DNA of 64,000 bases from assembly GCA_033032175.1 (NCBI GenBank), contig CM065316.1, positions 8,092,115-8,156,114 on the forward strand. The letters run 5' to 3'. The notes under the pieces are model-generated. The model made no database searches. It saw nothing but the letters and a program-made list of their open reading frames with translations, and was not told where the DNA came from. The translations under genes and the position numbers were made by a program. Below, piece after piece: positions 1-12,700 of this stretch (position 1 is the first letter of the stretch; every line of letters begins with the position of its first letter). Origin of the DNA: Saturnia japonica. Taxonomy: Eukaryota; Arthropoda; Insecta; Lepidoptera; Saturniidae.

Positions 1-691
1 TAGGTATATATATACCTCTACCCTATTTTACACAAGCTCTCTATATTTTTTAAGCAAACAATAATTTGTTATTCATTGAAATACTTTTTTATAGTTGTAA
101 TATTTTCAGCGTTACCTTGAAGATTTTCAGTGTAAAAAGCTTATATTTTCAGTCGTCATTCCAGTTAACGCGAATCCGTAACGCTCGTGCGACAGAGAGG
201 GGTGTAGCATAAAGACACAGGCGGGCCGCGCGGGGCGAGGGGGTGGGGTTGCCCGGGCGAGGGTATGTGATTCGGGATTCTAGGGATGAGCTGTTTCTCC
301 CTTCCTCTCGTTACTCTGGTACCGTTCGTCGCGGCCGTTACACATCTGACGACGGCCGACGGTGCAGCGAGCATTATCACGAACAAATCGCATACGAACA
401 CCCGAAAATACTAACTAAACCACAGACAATTAATTTAAAAATAGCACATTAGTGTTCCCACTTCCTTTATAAATTGTACTGTGTGATAGTGTTAGTGCAA
501 ATAAATTATAAAGTGTTTTTCTCTCTTTTAACGTAAATAGAGGAAATAATATGGAGTAAGTTAAGTAGTTACAGACATAAGAGATAATACTTTATAAGTA
601 ATTATTTTGTGGAATAATACGCTGAGAGAAGATTAACAAGTGAATTCTTAATCATTTTTGTGATAATGGACAATGTTAAAATTTAAACCGA
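1..691 (+). promoter_or_regulatory. ham: GC-rich promoter/5' leader region of ham
   Basis: Positions about 165-400 are strikingly GC- and CpG-rich against an AT-rich background, as expected for an insect promoter or first-exon leader. TCAGT initiator-like strings lie at 127-131 and 149-153 just upstream. The same TTTTCAG strings (also at about 105) would serve equally as splice acceptors, so this may be an internal 5' UTR exon with further noncoding exons upstream of the window. Two short upstream ORFs start at ATG 666 and ATG 673 and stop before the donor. No transcription start can be fixed from sequence alone. Confidence 0.45.
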
Positions 692-731
692 ATGTTGAAC
701 TTTGATACGAGTTTGAAAATGAAGATGTCTG
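692..731 (+). CDS. ham: ham exon 1, start codon exon
   Basis: A short coding end of the leader exon, followed by a consensus donor (GGTAAGTA, GT at 732-733). The frame leaves one base (G), exactly what exon 2 needs to complete its first codon (GCA, Ala14). Two in-frame starts exist: ATG 692 ([13 protein letters not shown]) and ATG 719 (MKMS). ATG 719 has an A at -3 and ATG 692 a C, so 719 may be the true start, shortening the protein by nine residues. An in-frame TAA at 677 bounds the frame. Vertebrate PRDM16 also has a tiny first coding exon, but the basic N-terminal peptide known there is not seen here. Alternative first exons elsewhere are possible. Confidence 0.5.
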
Positions 732-3700
732 GTAAGTATTAATAAGCGGTTACTTATGAGTCAGCGTCGGATAATTACGCAACACGCCTTTCTACGCTAC
801 CATTTCTCTAAAGCATATTTTTAATGACTGTATTACTTTTTATTTTGTTTTGATTTTTCAAAATTTTACTCTAAAACATTTTACTATTAAGTTAAATAGG
901 TATTTACAAAATGACATACTTAGATACCCAATCCACGGTTAAGCTGTAAAAGCCGCCTGAGGCTTCAGGGTTCTTATGGCTAATAGTCAGTGCTAAAAAT
1001 AAACAAAAAATACTTTGATATATACCTATATATATATAAAAAACATTTCGAATTAAAATATATAATTGGAAATTAAATAGATATTTACATAACGGAATAT
1101 AGTTATGTCAACATTTTAATAACACATAATTATTGATAAATTACAAACTAATTAAAATACCTTTTTTAACTTTAAGTAAAACATGCAAACATTTTTATAA
1201 ATATTTTTTTATTATTATTTTGAAAAGCACTCCACGTAGGTACCTAATACCTACTTCACGGATTTTGAAGGCCGCAAAATTTTAGGGTTCATATTATGGT
1301 CTTATAAGACTATAATTAGCATAAAATTTCCTAAGGGCCTTAAGCGGTAAGAGCAGACATATTCAAAATTATCTATCATTTCTGTTAGTACCATTTAATT
1401 AATCCGGCGCGGCGTAGCGACTGGCCAAAAATAGATAAAAGTAAAATGCAATAAAGATCCCCATGAATGTACACACAATTTTGCCGATTTTTTAAATAAC
1501 TTCCAATGTGAAAATAATTTCTGTCCTAATTTAAATTTGTATAAGATATAAAAAAAATTTACAACCCACCCGGTGTTATCTATCTGTACAAGGGTGTGCG
1601 AAAAGACCCGAAATCGTCGATTAGATTTTTGAGTTTCGGTTTTGCAGATGAGTGTTACCTTTTGACGGTCTCCGACGGTATAAAGTATGTTTGTATTCGA
1701 CGATTGACACAGCTTAAGATCGTTGTTTACATCGTGTTAGTGTGAAAAAGATGCTGTACGTTTAATGTGTAAGGTGAAATAAAGGTTTTGTTTATTTTGG
1801 TTGTGGATCGGTTTCTTACACCTTTTTGGTTACGCAGTTGAAGAAGGTTTTTGTTTGTTTTAACTGATAATATTTTAAATTCTTTATAAATTCTTAAAAC
1901 TCATAGGTTTATGTTATTCCTACTTATATGAGGCTTACATTCGCTTTATGTTATATAACACTAGCTATGCCCCACGGTTTCCCGCGGCGCCGACAACGCA
2001 TCGAGTATAGCCTATCTTTGATTTTATTTTCCGTAGGTACTTACCAACAGCTTTCCAGATTGCTTGATGTTCACAATTACTGCTATGCTCCATAGAGTCG
2101 TAGCGTGAAGCTATTTAACCTATATACCTAACTATATATGACCTTCCTCAATAAATAATCTGTTAACTGTAATAATAACTAATAAGTCACAAAATTCGCA
2201 TTTTTCTTTATAATATTGGTAAAGAAGAACAAAGTTTTCGTCAATAAAGTTAATTTAATTTCGTTTTCAATTTTAATTTGGTTTATTTGTTTGTTCCATA
2301 TTATTAATGTTTTAATACGTTATTTTATCTCAATTACGGTAAGTTATACGTACTTATTAACAATATTACGTATAAATTAGAATCAGACTATTAATCCAAT
2401 TAAGGTAATTACAGAATTGCCTTAAATAAGATGACTACTTAACAACCGCCAGCATAAAATTACAATATACGACTTAACAATAACTATAAAACGTTGTATA
2501 CCTATCACTCAAAGTTAATGAAGCTTCCTATAGGTGAAAGAAATTTCAAAATTGGATCAGTAACTTTAATTAACATCAAAACTCACAATCTTCCTTTTTT
2601 TCTTCTTGTTTTGGCGACGCAGAAGCTATAAAATTGCCAGTGTCAATGCTTTTAAGGCTTCGTAGTATATTCTAATCTACAAATTCCAGCTCCCCTGTTA
2701 GGACTATGAAGAGTAAAAAGGGAGTTTTTGTGACAGCTCAAAATGCATATTTCCAGTTTATATTAATTTATAGACCATTTCACGTAGGTATGCACAATAA
2801 CCAAATTATATCACTAGAAATGCCACTAATGTTACATAATATAAGGTCAAAGAACCTAAATTAATGAATTATAACTAAACCCCAAATAATGGCAGCTCAT
2901 GGTCCCGCAAAAAACTTCAGAAATATTAACTCTTTGTAATATTAATTAATACGTATCTATACAATATGTATATGTGTATGTGTGTATGTATATGTGTAAT
3001 TTGTGATCGTACATAAATGAGCATAAAAATAGAAATAAAATCTTTACTAGATGTCAACTTGTACCTATAAAAATCGCTCAACTATCATAAATATTTCAGT
3101 AACTAGCGACCACCCTCGACTTCGTTCGCGTTAATGACATTATATAAAAATTGCCTGTATCACTTAGGGATAATGTAGTTTTCTTAATCTTGAAAAAATG
3201 TTCACAATCGGATCACTAGTTTTGGAGATTACCTCGTACAAACATACAAAGTTTTTCATCTGACTAATAATACTACAGAATACACATATTATAAACTAGC
3301 TGTGCCCGTGACTGCGTTCACTTAGACTACAGAATGCTGTCGATCGGGCACACGTGCGAATCGTACTACCCTCCCGCTCCGGTTATTTTAAGGACAAACA
3401 TGCTTGTTGAGGGTGATGTTTAGAAATTAGACATGATCTTGGTGACCTTTTTGTAGGTATTTTTAATATCTAAAATTATGTACTACATTAATTTGATATA
3501 CCTATCTATCATGATTTACTCAGCGTAAGCCATATAAGCGCCCGAATTGATTCACCATGAACTTTTTTTAAAATGCATGTATCCCTAATTATTTGTTATC
3601 TTAAATAAATGTAGCTAAGTTACTCCTTACGGAACAAACAGACAGATAGACAGACAACAATAAAAAAAAATGGTGTTTTGATAATAGTACCGTTTACTTT

Positions 3701-6700
3701 CATATGCATTGAGAATAAAGTGGTTATTTTGACATTACAAACAAACACTCCAATTTAATTAATTGTTTCAAAGAAGAATGTAACTAAGATTGTTTTAGAC
3801 ATGACTTTAAACCTTCGCTTCAGCGTAGAGTGATCAACACATTTAAAGTAACACTCGGTCGTACTGTTCACGATATCCCGTACCTAATACCTATCTACAA
3901 AATTTTAAAAAAAGCTGCATGCCTGTCTATGGAGTTAATATTGTCAATGTGACAGTATTTTCCGTATGACACTGACTCAAGTACGCCGAATTGGCGTACT
4001 TTTGATTGCCTCGTTTTATCGTACGCCGACGATATCTAGTTGAAGCGCGGGCGAAAACCAACAATTAATTTATCGTTACATGTTAGTAAATTGGAAGCTT
4101 AGTCTTTATTGAAGAACTTCAACACATACAAAATATGTTGTTTTCTAATTTACGCTGTTAGAAATTGTAAAGAGCAATTGAACTATTCTAGCATAAGTTT
4201 ATATCATTTAAACAAGCTAGCAATAAGAATAAGTTTTGTCTTTAGTCTTTAAAAGAGCAACGGTATAATAACTTTTTACGCAAATGCTTGGTTCGACATT
4301 TCGTTGGGGATTGTTAACAATATTAGAAGTGATTTTGAACAGTTTATCTATGTTAATAAATTTGTAGTTCTGTCTGTACAGTTAATTTTTTCTACAAATT
4401 TCCCGGTAGATATAGTATATGAACGATAATGATCACGAAAATGTTATTAAATTTCTGCCTGTCTGTCTGTTTGTATGTCCGAATTTAATACGGTGTGCGT
4501 TGTGTTGGTATATAAGAGGAAACTTTATTGGTTTGTGAGTTTGTTATTTATAATTAGTTTTAAGCATTATAATCTGTATGTTTCCCTTAAAAATAAATAA
4601 ATAAAAATGGATTGACCGATACATACGAAATTTTTTACACGGGATGCTTATGTTCTTAGTCAATAGATTGGGTATAAGAAATTCCAATATTAGATTTAAA
4701 AATCGTAAAAAAGAAATAAAAAAGAATTTCGCTAAATGTTGACTGGTTTTGATGAAATTTTATACATGGAAAGTATATATAATTATATGAATGATGGTCT
4801 ATGATTTTTCAGTAATACTTTTAGGAACCGTAAAAAAAACAAGTCGTAAAAATTTTAAATTTCATTAATTCTTTACCGATGTTGATGAAATTTTGTATGC
4901 GAGAAGTATAAGTAATTTCATAATTAATAGGTTGTAACACTTGTCAATATTACATAAAGATATGGTAAAAAAAGTTTAAAAAAAAATTCTATTTCATCAA
5001 TTTCTCAACCGATTCTGATTAAATATTGTAGACGGAAAGGATACCATAATTGAGAGACTATAAAAATCGTCAATAATATATTAGAAATCGTAGAGTAAAA
5101 TGATAATGTTATCCGATTTTTATGAAAATCATATACGGGGGGTACACGTGTGTTCCTCAATTGATACGGCATATGAATTGTTAACAATACCTATGAGTAA
5201 AAATAAAATTACGGGATTTAAATAACTACTGGGTAGTAACAAACACGTGTAGAGCCGCGGGCACACCGCTAGTATGTAATATAGGCAATAAATAGCCTAT
5301 ATCCTACGACTTTTTATAGAGGCAACAAATGATGTTTTCTACAATGTTCATAATAATTTCCGTTTACAGATGTCATTTAAATAATAAAGTCGAGTACCTG
5401 TACCTTTTTTATATCAGCTTGACAAAATATCTGTACAGTACCTGATAGTAAGTACGGTACAGTCTACAAACAACCTATTAACCTATTACATATTGTATCT
5501 AGGATTTCAGATTTGTAATACATATTCACAATTACTGAGGTACAATATAAGTTTTTATATTTTTTTAAAAAGTAATTTCCACTTAATATATTAAAATATT
5601 TTGGCTTAATCTGATATTATTATATAAGTAAAAAAAGGGGCCTAATTTCACACACCGCCATTTAATTCCCAACCAAGCAAAGCTTGTATTATGGTAACTA
5701 AACAGCTGATATACATACATAATTATATATATATTTAACACCCAGATTTATAACTGACAATTATGCTCATCACACAAAAGTCAGTTATGGGCGTGAATCC
5801 AACCCGCGACCTCTCGGGTCTATAGTAGGACTTACTACCACTTTGCTACGACCTAAAGTAATTATTCGTTTATTTATTTAAAGGAAATGTTTTATAAAAA
5901 AATTATTACACGATTATATGTTACAACGCGATTAATCTCTTAAAGTCTAACAGCGCCCTAATTTGCATTTGTCAAGTTAAGGAGAATTTTATGAGCGAAC
6001 AAGTCGTACCGTGAACTCTTGGTGACACAAGGCGAAGTAAAATGGGCTTATTGTCAGTCGCCGTGTCTAACTCGTGAAATCGACTTGCAGTGGGGTCCTG
6101 TTTGTTGCCTTTAGACATCACGAGAGATGCTTTCATAACTTTAAACAATTAAACAATAAAAAAGATAATAAAATTTTGATAAACCCGATTGAGTTTCTTG
6201 TCGGTTCTTCTAGATGACTGGGATCTTTTCCGAACCGGTGGTACCGATTACATTCATAAGTTCGTTCTTGGGGTCTAAATTGAATAAAAGATATTTTGAT
6301 TTAATTTTGATTTTTCTTATTAATAACACCACAATAATTAATTAGTATGTATTTGAATTATTCAATTAATTATTAATAAACATACTGAATGTTAATGCTT
6401 TAATAATAATACTTAAAAAAATCTTTTACCCACAGATTAATCATACTGAATGCATTTTCTTCTACCTATTCTCTTTCTACAAAAATATATGTCCTATATT
6501 TTTATCACGACAAGTTTTTTTAAAATACCCTTATTATTTTATGAGTCTATCTTGTCAGTCGTGCCTGAGTTATCATTCGCTCTTGTTGTGTTAAGATATT
6601 ATTTTTAAACATTTATATTTATTTTAAAATATCCTCAAGACAATGTAAATTAAATCCACTTAACTCTTGCTGTGTTTGTGGTCAAATTATTTTGTCAAAG

Positions 6701-9700
6701 AAGACGACTGCAATCACTGAAGCCGTGAAATGAGCCTATTTTCAATATTTCCAAATCTCGGTAACATATGTTGATAAAAAATGAGTTCCTGGAGTAGTAT
6801 GTGATAATTGTAGGAGTATATTATTGAACTGGGCTGCGAAAAATTTTTTTTTTGTATCAAACGGGTTAATGAAAAATGTTGTCAAAGCAATTGACAAAGA
6901 TGGATCAGACCTGCTTTTAAGTATTTAAAACCTATTTCGATTTATTCAGTGTAGAAAAAGATGCATGATAACTATTAATTTAAAGCGGTAGTGGAAAATT
7001 TCTTGGGCAAAAATAAATCGGAGGATTTTAATGAATTTTTTTCCAATTTATTGATGAAACGCTACAGAAGGGGTGAATATGTCGTAAAAAATTCATTTCT
7101 TACGTTCACACCTGGATTTTTCTCCTGAGAATCTAGATGAAGTGATGAATATGGTGAACGTTTCTATCAAGGCTTAAAGACTTATGAGGAGAGATTTTTG
7201 GGATAAAGATATGTTAGCCGATTATTGCTGGTTTGTATTTAGATAAATCGACGCCAATCACTATAAAAGAAGGAGCCATTTATGATATTTTAGTAAGTCA
7301 CATATAAAATTAAATTATTTATTAAATTAAATTTCAATTCTTGAAAATAAATACAGTAATTTAAAAAAAAAAAACACTTGGCGTCGTATTTTTTCCCATT
7401 GCACTATCTAACTTAGGGTTCATTATTCTACCGATTTACATTAGTTTCATCTATGGGTAAAATACCCAGTAAAGAAGTGTAATTTTTGGGAATTTTGTAC
7501 ATAAATAAAGATAAATAAGCAGTAAATAAAAGTAGTAGTATTTGACATTCTACATAATGTGGGTACTTACTTTATCTACTGTAAGTTACGATATTTAAAT
7601 TTAGAAAAATAGATACGACCGCTCCATTGATTTTCTTGGGTAGACCGAACCATGTTCTTATTTAAGTCTGGAGCGAATTTCTACGGAAACCGGAGATTTA
7701 ACGACAGCTCGTCCGTATTGTCCGTGCACGCAGCATTCGCGGTGAAATGCGATAAATGGACCTTGCGACGGCTAATTTGAATTGGAAATTCGAACACATG
7801 ATATTTTTATAGTTGTCATTTGAGAAGTTATTATGACTACAGCTGTTGTATTTTTTTAAATTATAAAAATCATTTTCTTTCATTAATGTAACAGGTGTTT
7901 GCATAGCAACAACGCGCTACCGTACCTCAAGAACTTGTTTCGAAGAAGTATTCTATAGACATTCACAGGCACATCCTGCGCTTTGTAAATCCGGCATCGC
8001 ACGTTTGTTATGCTAAGCAGTTATCTCTCGTAGCAGTATTATAAACGTTTATCAAGCGGCAAATTTTTATGGCGTTTTTTTGTCGCCACGTGCTGGGAAG
8101 ACTTATGGACAAGATAGGGGTTGTTTTAACAAGTATATTAGTAGTAATAGGGTGGGTATTATGATTTATAGAGTGTCTCATTCAGCTGTATTTGCTTAGG
8201 GGTCGTAGTTTATTGATGACACGCGTGTATTGCATAGTATTTCATAATAATTATGAACGTTTTTCTTTTGTAAAACATATTTCATAAATAATAGGCCAAG
8301 TATTTATACACTTAACGATTTTAAGAGAATAAATGAATTTTGTCTTAAATACTTTATGTAGGTAGTAATATATTGTATATTATATCTAATCTCATTATCT
8401 ATATAATTAGTGTATGGTGTAAAACTCGTAATAACTCTTAATAGTACTTATTTACGATAGTAGGTACTTCTCAAGTTCCCATGTTAGCATTTGATTATTT
8501 TCTTTGATTTAGTTGACGCTACATATCAAATTTTGAATTTCGTAATTTCTCTATATTTACATCGATTAATGTATATAATTTTACATATGAAATTATATTA
8601 CGCAACACTCTATTTCCGTAAATATGTGGTTTTTAGACACATGGTGTATGTATGATTATACGTACAAGAAATGAGCGCCAAAGTTCTTTTTATCAATTTG
8701 TGAAGCTAAGTGAACCACATTTGAAGCATCAGAGCAAAAAAGACAAAAAATGAAGACGTGCAAGATGTTGATCGCATTATGTCTGGTTTCCGTTGTTCAC
8801 AAAGCATTTCCGCTTGTCTCTTGTCTCTCAAAATATCTCTACTGAATGCAAATCTTAACATGATGTCTGCCAAAATAATTTTAATCTTATGGTAATAGAT
8901 GTATTAAGTACGATTCGAATTCCATCTTCTATTAACAACTTGGAGTATTAATTATTACTTGCGATGATGAACGAAATTCGACCAGCGACTTTTTAATCAT
9001 AGACTATTTTCTGTTTGACATTTGCAGCATGAACCTAAACAAAGAATATTATATCACTTTCTGTCACTTTTCATTGAGTGACAATGTCAATATTTTGGAG
9101 CTCTAAGTTCAATGGCACTGGTCAGGTTAGGATTTGCAGTATTAATTTATTTAATTTAATATATTAGTAACAGATATTAATAGTATAATTTCAGCTTTCT
9201 GTACTCCTTCTCCATATAAATTTTAACCATGCCAAATCTCACAGTCTTCCGTGCACGCAATACGCTTAAAAAGGGGTACAAAGTTTTTGCTTCACGTATT
9301 AATATAATGATGATTATATCCAACTTTTTACACGGTTAGAGAATTAGGTTGTTCAAATCAAAATATGATACTAATATACATACATAATAAATTTTATTAT
9401 AAGTGACGAGTTTGATGATATTCAAAAACCAATACTTCAAAAATTTTCTATTTTTACGTGTATCCGGGATCTTACACCAAATTATAATAATTAAATAGCC
9501 ATGTATTTAATATACTTTAAATGAATATTTTAAATTAAACTAGTCATTGTAATTTTTTTGCTACCTATATAAGATTTGTACATTTTAATTAAAATTTATT
9601 ATTGTTTGTTCACAGCAGCAGACAGCCAAGAGTCTGGCAGCCCACCGCCGAGCCCGACTGACTCTGCCACATCAGAATCAGCGCCCACCCTAGTTCACAT

Positions 9701-12700
9701 AAAGCAAGAAACCATGGCACCAGGAACTGATATGAAAGAATACTACGGGGCCATAGACTTCGGCCTATCAGATACATACCTATCGAATTTCCCCGAATAC
9801 GGACGCGGATATTTACCCAGGGCTTTAGATTTACCTAATCAAGGCTTTTTGGATCCAAAAAGTCTAAAAGATAAAGATGATTCTAAAGACGATGATATAG
9901 GAGAAGATTTTAACCTACCAATTGAACTGATTTTGAAAAATAGTGGAATATTTGCTAGAGTGAATATTGCTATTGGGACGAAGTATGGACCTTTTGTAGG
10001 CAAATGGGAAACTCAGCCACTGGACAGAAGATATGCTTGGGAGGTAAGTACTTGTTAAGTAAGTGATAATATTAAGTATTATTCTGATTTCGATTGTTTC
10101 TACATTAATATTAAATACAACGGGTGAACTCAGTTTGCAGTGACGTCATTAGCAAAATAGATAATATACCTGGAGACTAACAGTTTTTAAGTAATCCTAC
10201 AAATATTCTACAATAGCGCATTCGTAAAAGAATTAACGTAGTTATCATGGTAACCAATAATATAGTGGTATTTTCAAAAATGCTCAGAAACTTATAACTT
10301 TGATCTTTTCGTTACTTGGCGGAAGTACTGAAAATTTCTCAAATGTTTAAGTTTCCTGGCAAAGCTTACAGTCGATGTTTGTTAGTTACTCATTAAATTC
10401 TTGTTAAGAAGTATTTGTTACAAAATTTATTAAGAAAACTTGTTATATGATGCTAGTCCTATTAGACTTTAATGTACCTTAAGCTTGAAGTATGTAATAT
10501 CGGATTTATATTCCATTAATTCACAGTATGAGCAGCCAAAATGTCTATGTTTTCACCAAAATATTAAATAGAAAGTATTGATTAAATTCTAAAAGTGACA
10601 TTTTAGAATCATTCGTAAAACCATAGATTTAATATAACTAGCGGTCGCCCAATGATCGAATTTCAACCAGCGACTTTTTAATCATAGACTATTTTCTGTT
10701 TGACATTTGCAGTATGAACCTAAACAATGAATATCATATCACTCGCTGTCAGTTTTCAATGAGTGACAATGTCAATATTTTAGGAGGTCTAAGTTCAATG
10801 GCACTTGTTGGGTTAGGATTCGCAGTATTTATTTATTTAATTTAATATATTAGTAACAGATATAATAGATAAATTTTAGCTTTCTGCCATAACCATGCTA
10901 AATCTCACAGTCTTCCTTTGCACGCAATACGCTTAAAAAGGGGTCAAAGTTTTTGCTTCACGTATTAATATAATGATATATAGTTTGGCAAATAGGTTGA
11001 ATAAGACGAGAGTAAAAATAGAAAACACTAATGTGGGCAATTATTTTATAAAAGGCTTATAATATCCTTGAGCGTGGGTATTATTTTGTAGATTTTATAT
11101 GTTATACCAGTTATATTCAATTACGGTACGTGTAATCACAATTAAACACGTCTACTTGACATTAAATTATGCTTTAAAACCTTAGATTTTCAAAAACTTG
11201 TGCAGGATTTATTTTCATAACTGTTTACTTAGGCCCGATAGCACTTTATATTATATTATACTAAATCTGTTCGTACAACCTAAATGATTTTTAACTTAAT
11301 TTGAGTGTTATGACTGAAATACTCTTTTGTAAAATCGTTTAACATTGTCTAAGTTTCTGCCTAGTCCCTATCTGCGTATCAGTATGTATACGCGTAAATA
11401 TATGAAGTGTTACTCTCTATACAATAACGATGTATATTTTATGTGGTTGACTGCTCGTCTTTTGTTTTTATATTTTGTTATTCCTCTCCCTCAGCCAATG
11501 ATTAGTTGATGACAAAGCTCGTTTCTTTGGTCTTCGTTTGGTCTTATGAATGAACCACTTGTTCCGTATCAAGTGTGGAAATTGAGTGTCAAATATGTTA
11601 ATAAATTAAAACTAAATACCCGACGTCGAGCTCGGATGCAATAAACTGTATATTTTATTGATTTTCTGAAGTTCTTTTGAGTGCGTTTTTTTGCACCACG
11701 CTTCGTTAAATTTGAGATGGGAAGTTAACTCCAGATTAGGAAATACGATTAGATATACTATCGATGAGGAATTGTATGATCTTATTAAGATGAGTTTTTC
11801 GAGAGACTGAGTTTGCGAACGAGGGGCGTGGTGACATAGTTATCTGTGTAGGAAACGGAAATCAATTGTTAAGGTTTCTGGATTGCGGATTATGTTTTGT
11901 TATTGCTTACGCAAAGTATTGAATTACTTGCATTCTGCGGTTGCTTCTGGATTTTGTTGCGGTTAAACAAAATATAATTTGTTAAAATTTCTGTTGTTGT
12001 CATTTACAATAATTTGGATTTTACTAGCAGATTTAATAATTTGATTATAACATGTAATAATTTAATCAAATTTGAAATCATTTTTCAATGATTAAATGTA
12101 ATACATACATATAGGTAATGTTATCCGTTATTTATTTTGAATGGTAATTTACAGATAAATCTGGTTAGGAGAAAGGTACTTTTCTAATTGGTAGTAAATT
12201 AATTAATCAAAACGTGACATACTTAAATGTAATTATTATTTTATTTATTATAAGATAACCTTTACTTAAGGTTAATGTGAAGATGTTGTAAAATAATATA
12301 AATTAATATTGGCGTATTAATATTTATAAGTATAAAATTCATAGATTTTTTAACAAAGCTTTATAACTTTCTTAGCGGGATTTAATCTAATTCGTTGATG
12401 CAAATTTAATATAATTTTTAAAAGAGTAAAGATTTTACTACTACACTTCCAAGAATCGATATTAATGTATTAGAAAATTAATCATGCGAATATGCGTGCT
12501 AGACCTCGAGCGCATAATATAGACCGTTGTAAGCTTACTTCAAAAAATTTATACATCTCAAAAAAAAAAAAATTTCGTCTTAGGGCGACTTGCAACAAAA
12601 AAAAGTTTTGGCTAAAATTCGGTTTAGTTGTGTCAAAATGTACGGACTGTCAATGTTAAATCTGATTTAACGATTCAAATTACTTGATTTTAATTATATT

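Larger units (their letters stand above)
732..9615 (+). other. ham: ham intron 1 (8.9 kb)
   Basis: AT-rich intron from donor GTAAGT at 732 to acceptor TTCACAG ending at 9615. Contents that can be named are listed separately: diverged repeats at 1960, 3101 and 3295, the 133-bp array at 4605-5170, a SINE-like copy at 5638, the decayed ORF at 6655-7290, and one copy of the exon-2-flanking repeat at 8972. A less AT-rich stretch at 7640-7790 and another at 1590-1850 look non-repetitive and might be regulatory or alternative 5' exon sequence; I see no coding signal in them. Confidence 0.85.

Noticed and set aside
165..401. 78-codon minus-strand and 69-codon plus-strand ORFs in the GC-rich leader
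   Set aside because: Stop codons are rare in GC-rich DNA; both strands are open at once and neither peptide is recognisable.
9576..9615. ORF start at 9576 as the true start of the PR-domain protein
   Set aside because: The first 13 codons ([13 protein letters not shown]) are intron sequence ahead of a clear TTCACAG acceptor, and an upstream exon in matching phase exists at 692-731.
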